Positions 7,754-15,264 of a stretch of 64,000 nucleotides of DNA are shown here, piece by piece (the stretch's first letter is position 1; each line of letters opens with the position of its first letter). Location of the stretch: positions 27,259 through 91,258 of the forward strand of contig CAKTQV010000008.1 in assembly GCA_934597255.1 (NCBI GenBank), given 5' to 3'. A program made the position numbers and the translations under genes. The stretch is from an uncultured Oscillospiraceae bacterium. GTDB lineage: Bacteria; Bacillota; Clostridia; Oscillospirales; Oscillospiraceae. Under the pieces are notes generated by a model, which did not search any database, had not been told where the DNA came from, and worked only from the letters and a program-made list of their open reading frames with translations.

Positions 7754-10264
7754 ATGGGCTACGAATTTGAACGGATCGAAAAGAAATGGCAGGGCATATG
7801 GGAAAAGACCAAGCCCTATGCCGCCGTCACCGGCGACGGATCGAGGCCGAAGTTCTACGGCCTGATCGAGTTCCCCTATCCCTCCGGGCAGGGGCTGCAC
7901 GTCGGCCATCCGCGCCCGTTTACGGCGATGGACGTTATCACGCGCAAAAAGCGCATGCAGGGCTACAACGTCCTCAACCCCATCGGCTACGATGCTTTCG
8001 GTCTGCCGACGGAAAACTACGCCATCAAAAACCACATCCATCCGGCCATCGTGACGCATGACAACATCGCCAACTTCACGCGCCAGCTGAAAATGCTCGG
8101 CTACGGCTTCGACTGGGACCGCTGCATCAACACGAGCGACCCGTCGTATTACAAATGGACGCAGTGGATATTCCTGCAGCTGTTCAAGCACGGCCTGGCC
8201 TATAAGGCCACCATGTCCGTCAACTGGTGCACGAGCTGCAAGGTCGTGCTGGCCAACGAAGAGGTCGTGGAGGGCGTGTGCGAGCGCTGCGGCGCGCCGG
8301 TGGTGCGCAAGGAAAAGAGCCAGTGGATGCTGGCCATCACGAAATACGCCGACCGCCTGATCGACGATCTGGACGAGGTGGATTACATCGAGCGCGTCAA
8401 GACCCAGCAGCGCAACTGGATCGGCCGCTCCGAGGGCACGGAGGTCGATTTTACCGCCACAAACGGCGACCGGCTGACCGTGTTCACGACCCGGTGCGAC
8501 ACGCTGTTCGGCGTGACCTATATGGTGCTGTCGCCCGAGCACGAGTATCTGAAAAAATGGGCCGGCCAGATCAAAAACTGGGACGAGGTCCAGGCCTATA
8601 TGGAGGCGGCGGCGCGCAAATCCGATCTGGAGCGCACCGACCTTGCCAAGGACAAGACCGGCGTGCGGCTCGAGGGGATCGAGGCGGTCAACCCGGCCAA
8701 CGGGCGGCATATCCCCGTGTTCGTGTCCGACTACGTCCTCATCACCTACGGCACGGGCATCGTCATGGGCGTGCCCGGCCACGACCAGCGCGACTGGGAG
8801 TTCGCCACGAAGTTCGGCCTTCCCATCGTGGAGGTCGTCGAGGGCGGCGACATCACGAAGGAAGCGTTCACGCTCAAGGACGACACCGGCATCATGGTCA
8901 ACTCCGGCTTCCTCAACGGCATGACGGTCCGGCAGGCCATTCCCGCCATGAAGGAATACGTCACCAAGCAGGGCTTCGGCCGCCCGAAGGTCAACTACAA
9001 GCTGCGCGACTGGGTGTTCTCCCGCCAGCGCTACTGGGGCGAGCCCATCCCTCTGGTCAACTGCGAAAAGTGCGGCTGGGTCGCCATCCCGGAGGAGGAG
9101 CTGCCGCTCGAGCTGCCGAAGGTGGAATCCTATGAGCCGACGGACGACGGCGAAAGCCCGCTGGCCAAGATGACCGACTGGGTCAACACGACCTGCCCCT
9201 GCTGCGGCGGGCCGGCGCGCCGCGAAACGGACACCATGCCCAACTGGGCCGGCTCGAGCTGGTACTTCCTGCGCTACATGGACGCGCACAACGATACCGC
9301 GCTCGCCAGCCGCGAGGCGCTGGATTACTGGAGCCCGGTGGACTGGTATAACGGCGGCATGGAGCACACGACGCTTCATCTGCTTTATTCCCGCTTCTGG
9401 CACAAGTTCCTGTACGACATCGGCGTCGTGCCGACGAAGGAGCCGTATAAAAAGCGGACGAGCCACGGCATGATCCTGGGCGAGAACCCGTATTACGTCG
9501 GCAACGCCGCCACCGAGGAGGAGAAGGCGGAGCTGATCGCAAAGCACGGCAGCCTTGCGCTGCGGCCGAGCGTGAAAATGTCCAAATCCCTCGGAAACGT
9601 CGTCAATCCCGACGACGTTGTGAAGGAATACGGCGCGGACACGCTGCGCGTGTACATCATGTTCATCGGCGACTTTGAAAAGACCGCCACCTGGTCCACC
9701 AACGCCGTCAAGGGCTCCAAGCGCTTCCTTGACCGCGTGTGGAATCTTATGGACATGGCGCAGGACGATGACGAGCCGTCGGCGAAAAACGAGGCGCTGC
9801 TGCACCGGACCATCAAAAAGGTTTCGGACGACATCGACGCGCTGAAAATGAACACGGCGCTCGCCGCGCTTATGACGCTGGTCAACGAGCTTTACGTCAA
9901 CGGCCTGAGCCGGGGCGATCTGCGCGTGCTGATGCTGCTGCTCAGCCCCTTCGCGCCGCATATGGTCGAGGAGATGTGGGAGCTGACGGGCTACGCCGCC
10001 CGGACGGGGAAGATGGCCATGCAGAACGACTGGCCCGTCTACGACGAGAACAAGACGGTCGAGAGCACGAAGGAGCTGGCCGTGCAGATCAACGGCAAGC
10101 TGCGCGCCACGGTGACCGTTCCGGCCGACGCGGACGACGAGGCGGTCGTGGCCGCGGCCAGGGCCGAGCCGAAGATCGCCCGCCAGCTGGAGGGCATGGA
10201 GCTGGTGCGGAGCATCGTTGTGAAAAACAAGATCGTGAATCTGATCGTAAGGCCCGCAAAGTAA
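7754..10264 (+). CDS. leuS: leucine--tRNA ligase
   Basis: Class I aminoacyl-tRNA synthetase charging tRNA-Leu. The 836-aa protein carries the HIGH box as HVGH (49-52, in PYPSGQGLHVGHP), a zinc-type insertion with CTSCKVV and CERCG pairs (about 155-180), the CP1 editing domain with TTRCDTLFG, and KMSKS at 608-612 followed by the anticodon-binding domain. Length is typical for bacterial LeuRS. It is the last gene of the smc operon; its ribosome site AGGAGAT lies within the end of rsfS. No T-box leader is visible, as expected for an internal operon gene. Confidence 0.98.
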   Translation: MGYEFERIEKKWQGIWEKTKPYAAVTGDGSRPKFYGLIEFPYPSGQGLHVGHPRPFTAMDVITRKKRMQGYNVLNPIGYDAFGLPTENYAIKNHIHPAIVTHDNIANFTRQLKMLGYGFDWDRCINTSDPSYYKWTQWIFLQLFKHGLAYKATMSVNWCTSCKVVLANEEVVEGVCERCGAPVVRKEKSQWMLAITKYADRLIDDLDEVDYIERVKTQQRNWIGRSEGTEVDFTATNGDRLTVFTTRCDTLFGVTYMVLSPEHEYLKKWAGQIKNWDEVQAYMEAAARKSDLERTDLAKDKTGVRLEGIEAVNPANGRHIPVFVSDYVLITYGTGIVMGVPGHDQRDWEFATKFGLPIVEVVEGGDITKEAFTLKDDTGIMVNSGFLNGMTVRQAIPAMKEYVTKQGFGRPKVNYKLRDWVFSRQRYWGEPIPLVNCEKCGWVAIPEEELPLELPKVESYEPTDDGESPLAKMTDWVNTTCPCCGGPARRETDTMPNWAGSSWYFLRYMDAHNDTALASREALDYWSPVDWYNGGMEHTTLHLLYSRFWHKFLYDIGVVPTKEPYKKRTSHGMILGENPYYVGNAATEEEKAELIAKHGSLALRPSVKMSKSLGNVVNPDDVVKEYGADTLRVYIMFIGDFEKTATWSTNAVKGSKRFLDRVWNLMDMAQDDDEPSAKNEALLHRTIKKVSDDIDALKMNTALAALMTLVNELYVNGLSRGDLRVLMLLLSPFAPHMVEEMWELTGYAARTGKMAMQNDWPVYDENKTVESTKELAVQINGKLRATVTVPADADDEAVVAAARAEPKIARQLEGMELVRSIVVKNKIVNLIVRPAK

Positions 10265-10274
10265 AAATTATTTA

Positions 10275-10303
10275 TTGACATTGGCGAATCGACAAAGTAT
10301 AAT
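10275..10303 (+). promoter_or_regulatory. consensus SigA promoter for rpsU
   Basis: TTGACA (10275-10280), 17-base spacer, TATAAT (10298-10303): a perfect consensus promoter just after the leuS stop, giving rpsU strong independent transcription. Confidence 0.85.
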
Positions 10304-10361
10304 AATTGGTGTGCAAAAAATCAAGCGTATTTGAGGCGTAATCGGAGGGAGGGAAAAATAG

Positions 10362-10547
10362 ATGCCGGAAATCCACGTCAAGGAGAACGAGTCTCTCGAC
10401 AACGCGCTCAAACGGTTCAAGCGCAGCTGCGCTAAGGACGGTGTTATGAACGATCTTCGCCGCAAGGAGTATTACCAGAGCCCCAGTGTGAAGCGCCGCA
10501 AGAAGTCCGAAGCCGCTCGCAAAAACAAGAACAAGCGTTACTACTGA
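10362..10547 (+). CDS. rpsU: 30S ribosomal protein S21
   Basis: A 61-aa, strongly basic protein with the S21 opening PEIHVKENESLDNALKRFKR and a lysine/arginine-rich tail ending KNKNKRYY. S21 sits near the 3' end of 16S rRNA and helps initiation. The start follows GGAGGGAGG. It has its own promoter and its own terminator, so it is a single-gene unit. Confidence 0.97.
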   Translation: MPEIHVKENESLDNALKRFKRSCAKDGVMNDLRRKEYYQSPSVKRRKKSEAARKNKNKRYY

Positions 10548-10560
10548 TCCATAAAGACAA

Positions 10561-10588
10561 AGCCGCACGGTTTTCGTGCGGCTTTTGT
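10561..10588 (+). terminator. intrinsic terminator of rpsU
   Basis: Nine-base stem AGCCGCACG/CGTGCGGCT with a GTTTT-type loop followed by a T-rich tail, 13 bases after the rpsU stop. Confidence 0.85.
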
Positions 10589-10670
10589 GTTGTTTTTTGC
10601 CCGTTGCGGCGAAAAACACTATATATGGGTCAAAACAGACGAAAAGAAGGCGGAAAACCTCGTCTTTTAT

Positions 10671-10699
10671 TTGACAGAGAATTCCCGCGATGATATATT
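10671..10699 (+). promoter_or_regulatory. SigA promoter for the nagB operon
   Basis: TTGACA (10671-10676), 17-base spacer, TATATT (10694-10699), about 50 bases upstream of the nagB start. Confidence 0.75.
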
Positions 10700-10749
10700 G
10701 AATGAATCCCCCCGCAACCGGAAACGACAATAAACAGGAGGAATATACA

Positions 10750-11466
10750 GTGAAAATCATCATCGGCACCGAGCAGGAGATCGCACAGAAGGCGGCGCAG
10801 CGCTATGTAGAGCTGCTGGCGAAAAAGCCGGCCGCGGTCCTTGGCTATGCGACCGGGAGCACCCCTCTGGGGCTGTACGCCGAGCTGGTCCGGCTCAATC
10901 AGGCCGGCGCCATTGACTATAAGGATGTTACGACCTTCAATCTGGACGAATACGCCGGTCTGGACGGCACGCATGACCAGTCCTACCGCTATTTCATGGA
11001 CAAAAATCTGTTCGAGCAGATCAATATCGACCGCGCGCACACGCATGTTCCCTCCGGGCTGGACATCGCCGCGGCCGCGGATTACGACCGCCAGATCGAG
11101 GCGGCTGGCGGCATTGATCTGCAGCTTCTCGGCATCGGCAACAACGGCCACATCGGCTTCAATGAGCCGTTCACGCCCTTCGGCAGCCGGACGCATCTGG
11201 TCGAGCTGACGGAATCGACGCGCGAGGCCAACAAACGCTTTTTCGCCTCCATCGACGACGTGCCCACGCACGCGGTCACCATGGGCGTGCGCACCGTGAT
11301 GAACGCCCGCGCCATTATCCTCATGGCGATCGGCGAGGGTAAGGCGGAGATCATTCAGAAAACGGTCAACGGCCCTGTGACGGAGGAGGTCCCCGCGTCG
11401 GTGCTGCAGCTGCACCCCGACTGCGAGATCTATCTTGACTACGGGGCGGCCAGCCTTTTGAAATAA
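10750..11466 (+). CDS. nagB: glucosamine-6-phosphate deaminase
   Basis: The enzyme interconverts glucosamine 6-phosphate with fructose 6-phosphate plus ammonia. The 238-aa protein has the family motifs GYATGSTPLGLY (phosphate loop), FNLDEYAGL, catalytic GNNGHIGFNEP and AIGEGKAEII near the C terminus. The GTG at 10750 follows AGGAGG at proper spacing; an in-frame ATG at 10702 lies too close to the promoter to be the start. It heads a three-gene operon with a GlmM-like mutase and a beta-helix acyltransferase-like protein, which points to amino-sugar use for wall precursors. Confidence 0.95.
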   Translation: MKIIIGTEQEIAQKAAQRYVELLAKKPAAVLGYATGSTPLGLYAELVRLNQAGAIDYKDVTTFNLDEYAGLDGTHDQSYRYFMDKNLFEQINIDRAHTHVPSGLDIAAAADYDRQIEAAGGIDLQLLGIGNNGHIGFNEPFTPFGSRTHLVELTESTREANKRFFASIDDVPTHAVTMGVRTVMNARAIILMAIGEGKAEIIQKTVNGPVTEEVPASVLQLHPDCEIYLDYGAASLLK

Positions 11467-11480
11467 GGAGTGTTTTTGTT

Positions 11481-12839
11481 ATGGGTAAATATTTCGGAAC
11501 GGACGGCTTCCGCGGCAAGGCGGGAGTGGAGCTGACGGCGGAGCATGCCTTCAAGATCGGGCGCTTTCTCGGCTGGCATTACAGCCGAGAGCGCCGCGCG
11601 CGCATCGTGATCGGCAAGGATACGCGCCGCTCGTCGTATATGTATGAAAGCGCGCTGGCGGCCGGACTGACCGCCTCGGGCGCCGACGCCTATCTGCTGC
11701 ATGTGACGACGACGCCCTGCGTCAGCTACATCACCCGCACGGAGAATTTCGACTGCGGCATCATGATCTCGGCCAGCCACAATCCGTTTTACGACAACGG
11801 CATCAAGCTGATGAACGAGGTCGGCGAGAAGATGGACGACGCGCTTCAGGATGAGCTGGAGCGCTACATCGACGGAGAGCTGGAGGAGATCCCCTGGGCC
11901 ACGGGCGAGCAGATCGGCCGCACGGTCGATTTCTATTCCGGCCGCAACCGCTACATAGGGTATCTGACGGGCCTGGCCGTGCGCTCGTTTGAAGACCGCA
12001 AGGTCGCGCTCGACTGCGCCAACGGCTCCGCCTGGATGATCGGCCGGGCCGTGTTCGACGCGCTCGGCGCCAAGACCTTCATCATCAACGCCCAGCCGGA
12101 CGGGCTGAACGTCAACGTCGCCTGCGGCTCCACGCACATCGAGGGGCTGCAGCAGTATGTGCGCGACAACGCCGTCGACGTCGGCTTCGCCTTTGACGGC
12201 GACGCGGACCGCTGCCTGGCTGTGGACGAAAACGGCGAGGTCGTCAACGGCGACAAGATCATGTACATCTGCGCCAAGTTCATGCGCGACCACGGCCAGC
12301 TCCCGTCCAACACCGTCGTCACGACGGTCATGTCGAACTTCGGCCTTTACAAGGCGCTCGACAAGGCCGGCATCGGCTATGAAAAGACCGCGGTGGGCGA
12401 CCGCTACGTCTATGAGAACATGAAGGCAAACGACCATCTCATCGGCGGCGAGCAGTCCGGCCACATCATCTTCCGCAAATACGCACACACCGGCGACGGC
12501 CTCATCACGGCCATCATGCTCATGTCCGTGATGATCGAAACGCAGCTGCCGCTGTCCGTGCTGGCACGGGAAGTGACCATGTATCCGCAGGTGCTGAAAA
12601 ACGTCGTGGTGGACGACAAGGCCAAAACGCTGGCCGATCCCGCCGTGGAGGCGGCGGTCGCCGAATGCACGGACAGTCTCGGCAGCGAGGGGCGCGTGCT
12701 CCTGCGCGCGAGCGGGACGGAGCCGGTGCTGCGCGTCATGTCCGAGGCCGGCAGCGAGGCGGAATGTGAAAAGCAGGTCGACCACATCATCGAGGCGATG
12801 AAGGCGTCCGGCCATCTGATCGAGGTGAGAGCAAAATGA
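11481..12839 (+). CDS. glmM: phosphoglucosamine mutase-like alpha-D-phosphohexomutase
   Basis: Alpha-D-phosphohexomutase, most likely converting glucosamine 6-phosphate to glucosamine 1-phosphate. The 452-aa protein opens with YFGTDGFRGKAG. It has the phosphoserine loop ISASHNPFYDNGIK (catalytic Ser99), the metal loop FDGDADRCLA (about 237-246), the sugar loop GGEQSGHII and the phosphate-binding RASGTEPVLRVMSE. These match GlmM better than PgcA-type mutases. nagB upstream and an acetyltransferase-like beta-helix protein downstream support the amino-sugar role. The exact sugar cannot be settled from sequence alone. Confidence 0.88.
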   Translation: MGKYFGTDGFRGKAGVELTAEHAFKIGRFLGWHYSRERRARIVIGKDTRRSSYMYESALAAGLTASGADAYLLHVTTTPCVSYITRTENFDCGIMISASHNPFYDNGIKLMNEVGEKMDDALQDELERYIDGELEEIPWATGEQIGRTVDFYSGRNRYIGYLTGLAVRSFEDRKVALDCANGSAWMIGRAVFDALGAKTFIINAQPDGLNVNVACGSTHIEGLQQYVRDNAVDVGFAFDGDADRCLAVDENGEVVNGDKIMYICAKFMRDHGQLPSNTVVTTVMSNFGLYKALDKAGIGYEKTAVGDRYVYENMKANDHLIGGEQSGHIIFRKYAHTGDGLITAIMLMSVMIETQLPLSVLAREVTMYPQVLKNVVVDDKAKTLADPAVEAAVAECTDSLGSEGRVLLRASGTEPVLRVMSEAGSEAECEKQVDHIIEAMKASGHLIEVRAK

Positions 12840-13516
12840 TCAAGCTCAGGGATATGTACGATCTGGAGCACACGCTCGCGGCGGATTATCTGGCGCAGTT
12901 TGAATATCCGTGGGAGGCGCTGGCCGGTATCTCCGACTTTATTCTGGAGCTGGGAAAGACCCTGCCCATGGATGAGTATCATCATCCGCTCGACTGGGAC
13001 GGAAACGTGCTGGAGGACGTGTGGGTCGCAAACGACGCCACGGTGTTCAAAACCGCCTATCTCCACGGCCCGTGCATCATCGGCCACGGCACGGAGGTGC
13101 GCCAGTGCGCGTTCGTGCGCGGAAGCGCGCTCGTGGGCGACAACTGCGTCGTGGGCAATTCCACGGAGCTGAAGAATGTTATCCTGTTCGACAACGTGCA
13201 GGTGCCGCACTATAACTACGTCGGCGATTCTATCCTTGGCTACAAGGCGCACATGGGCGCCGGCTCCATCACGTCCAACGTGAAGTCCGACAAGACGCTG
13301 GTCGTCGTGAAGGACGGCGTGAGCGAGATCGAGACGGGCCGGAAGAAATTCGGCGCCATGCTGGGCGACCGCGTCGAGGTCGGCTGCAACAGCGTGCTCA
13401 ACCCCGGCTCGGTGCTGGGCCGCGATGTGAGCGTGTATCCCACGAGCTGTATGCGCGGCGTCGTGCCGGCGGGCCACATCTGGAAGGACAAGGACCACGT
13501 TATCCTGCGCGGCTGA
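12836..13516 (+). CDS. left-handed beta-helix protein, GlmU C-terminal (acetyltransferase)-like
   Basis: A 226-aa protein whose residues about 65-215 are hexapeptide-type left-handed beta-helix (GPCIIGHGTEV, ALVGDNCVVGNSTELKNVI, NYVGDSILGYKAHMGAGS). The layout resembles the C-terminal domain of GlmU, which acetylates glucosamine 1-phosphate, but the uridylyltransferase half is absent. Residues 1-60 form a helical N-terminal segment. It overlaps the GlmM-like gene by 4 bases, so substrate coupling is likely: it may act on the mutase product. NDP-sugar pyrophosphorylase-like proteins with the same fold are an alternative. It ends in a strong terminator. Confidence 0.75.
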   Translation: MIKLRDMYDLEHTLAADYLAQFEYPWEALAGISDFILELGKTLPMDEYHHPLDWDGNVLEDVWVANDATVFKTAYLHGPCIIGHGTEVRQCAFVRGSALVGDNCVVGNSTELKNVILFDNVQVPHYNYVGDSILGYKAHMGAGSITSNVKSDKTLVVVKDGVSEIETGRKKFGAMLGDRVEVGCNSVLNPGSVLGRDVSVYPTSCMRGVVPAGHIWKDKDHVILRG

Positions 13517-13542
13517 AGGCGTAAGAGACCGTAATACGAAGC

Positions 13543-13577
13543 GCCCGTGAAGCTTTGGCTTCACGGGCACTTTTTTC
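13543..13577 (+). terminator. intrinsic terminator of the nagB operon
   Basis: Perfect 11-base stem GCCCGTGAAGC/GCTTCACGGGC with a 4-base loop, then a run of six T on the plus strand. Confidence 0.9.
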
Positions 13578-13592
13578 ATGGGAATGCGGCGA

Positions 13593-15041
13593 TCAGCTGT
13601 TCTCCGTCTCGAGGTAGGCCGAGGGAGCGGCGGGGACGCCGCGGCCCCACTCGATCAGGTTCACGGCGTAGAACGTGATAACGGATACGAGGCTTCCGAA
13701 AACGACCGGCATCATGAACCAGAGCGTTCCGCCCTTGGACAGGATCTGCCAGGCGACAAAGGCGACGGTGCCGGTGCATATGGAGATCAGACCGGAGTTC
13801 CTGGTCGCCTTCGGGACGGCGAGACCGAGACCGTAGGCCGCGAAGGGGCCGGAGCAGCGGATGCCGAAGGCAAAGGTGTTCATGGCGACGAGCGATACGC
13901 CGAACATGGAGATGCCCATGGCGACGAGCGCCGTCAGAACATTGCACAGACGCGTCCAGAAAATGATCTGCTTGTCTGTGAGCTGCTTGCGGCCGCCGAA
14001 GCCGGGATAGATGTCGTTGATGAGGATGGTGGACAGGCACAGCAGATTGGAGTCCGCCGACGACATGGTGGCGCAGATGATGGCGGCGGAGATGAGACCC
14101 GTGACGATGCCGGGCGCATAGGCGCCGGTGACGACCATCATGGCGTTGGAGCCGTTTTCCGCCAGAGCGGGAAGCTGGTCCTTCAGCGCGAAGGCGGCGA
14201 GACCGAGCAGCGTGGGGAAGATGGCCATGGCCGCCATGAGGATCGCGGAAAGATAGGAGGAGTTTCGGGCGGTCTTTTCATCCTTGCAGGTCTCAAAGCG
14301 GGAGACCATTTCCGGCCCGCAGAGGAAGGTGCAGAAGTAGTTGAAGATGTAGCCGATGATGGAGGCCCAGCCGATCTGGGTCATGTTCAGCTTTTCGCCG
14401 GGCAGAGCCGCGGAGATGGCGGACCAGCCGCCGGCGTGCCTGAGAACGATCGGTGTGGCGATGGCGAGACCGACCAGAATGATGCCGAACTGAAGCAGGT
14501 CGGAGACCTGATCGGCGATCATGCCGCCGAAGGTCGTGTAGAAGATGGTGACGAAGCCGGCCAGCAGCAGGCAGACGTTCAGAGGAATGGTGGGGATCAG
14601 GGCGTTGATGACGCCGCCGGAGGCCGCGATCTGCGAGGCGGTCAGGCAAAACAGCGAGGTGGCGCTAAGCACGGCCGTGAAGTTGCTGGACAGGCGGCCG
14701 AAGCGGCGGCCGACGACCTCGGGGATCGTGATGGCCATGGTGCGGCGGATCTTCGGCGCGAAATAGGCCAGCGGGATCATGGCGATCGACGCCGCCAGAA
14801 CGTACCAGACCGCGCTGACGCCCCAGGCGCCGAAGGCCTTCTGGGCCAGGCCGGTGGTGCAGCCGCCGCCAATGTTGTTGGCCGACAGCGAAAACGCGAC
14901 CATGAACAGGCCCATCCGGCGGCCCGCGACGAGATAATCCGCGCTGCCCTTGATGTTGAGCTTGCCGACGATGAAGCCGATGAGCATCATGCCGATCATA
15001 TAGACGGCGACAATGATCAATGCGTCTGTTTGAACTTCCAT
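13593..15041 (-). CDS. sodium:solute symporter family protein
   Basis: A 482-aa integral membrane protein with about 13 predicted helices. It belongs to the SSS family, which moves a small solute inward with sodium. Family hallmarks are the opening helix and loop (LIIVAVYMIGMMLIGF, DYLVAGRRMGLFMVAFSLSANNIGGG), GLAQKAFGAWGVSAVWY and the sodium-site helix region ATMSSADSNLLCLSTILINDIYP. The substrate cannot be told from sequence; neighbours give no hint. The start at 15041 follows GAGGAGG. It has its own promoter with a palindrome just downstream, so it is probably regulated by a repressor. Confidence 0.9.
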   Translation of the reverse strand: MEVQTDALIIVAVYMIGMMLIGFIVGKLNIKGSADYLVAGRRMGLFMVAFSLSANNIGGGCTTGLAQKAFGAWGVSAVWYVLAASIAMIPLAYFAPKIRRTMAITIPEVVGRRFGRLSSNFTAVLSATSLFCLTASQIAASGGVINALIPTIPLNVCLLLAGFVTIFYTTFGGMIADQVSDLLQFGIILVGLAIATPIVLRHAGGWSAISAALPGEKLNMTQIGWASIIGYIFNYFCTFLCGPEMVSRFETCKDEKTARNSSYLSAILMAAMAIFPTLLGLAAFALKDQLPALAENGSNAMMVVTGAYAPGIVTGLISAAIICATMSSADSNLLCLSTILINDIYPGFGGRKQLTDKQIIFWTRLCNVLTALVAMGISMFGVSLVAMNTFAFGIRCSGPFAAYGLGLAVPKATRNSGLISICTGTVAFVAWQILSKGGTLWFMMPVVFGSLVSVITFYAVNLIEWGRGVPAAPSAYLETENS

Positions 15042-15070
15042 GGGGTACCTCCTCGTGTCTCTTTTTCTGC

Positions 15071-15090
15071 ATGAATGTTTGATCATTCAT
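15071..15090. promoter_or_regulatory. palindromic candidate operator upstream of the symporter gene
   Basis: ATGAATG, a 6-base spacer, then CATTCAT: perfect 7-base arms placed at about +1 to +20 of the predicted symporter transcript. Position fits a repressor site. The regulator is unknown. Confidence 0.45.
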
Positions 15091-15097
15091 AAGAAAA

Positions 15098-15127
15098 ATT
15101 ATACTTTGGGCGCGCACGGGCTGTCAA
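15098..15127 (-). promoter_or_regulatory. SigA promoter for the symporter gene
   Basis: On the minus strand, TTGACA (15127-15122), 18-base spacer, TATAAT (15103-15098): both hexamers are perfect. Confidence 0.8.
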
Positions 15128-15210
15128 TGCATGAATTTCACAGGGAATGGGCGGCAGAGGAAAGCCGGGCTGGCCATAAAGACGGGGCGCGGCGCACGCC
15201 GGTCCCGCCG

Positions 15211-15249
15211 CAAAAAGCCCCGCCGCCTGAGAGCTTCAGGCGGCGGGGC
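15211..15249 (-). terminator. intrinsic terminator of the cytidylyltransferase-aminotransferase gene
   Basis: Perfect 14-base stem (15217-15230 with 15236-15249), 5-base loop, then five T on the minus strand, 16 bases after the gene's stop. Confidence 0.9.
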
Positions 15250-15264
15250 GGGGGCGTATCCGGT

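Noticed and set aside
7754..10264. A T-box leader for leuS.
   Set aside because: leuS begins one base after rsfS inside an operon; there is no leader to hold a T-box.
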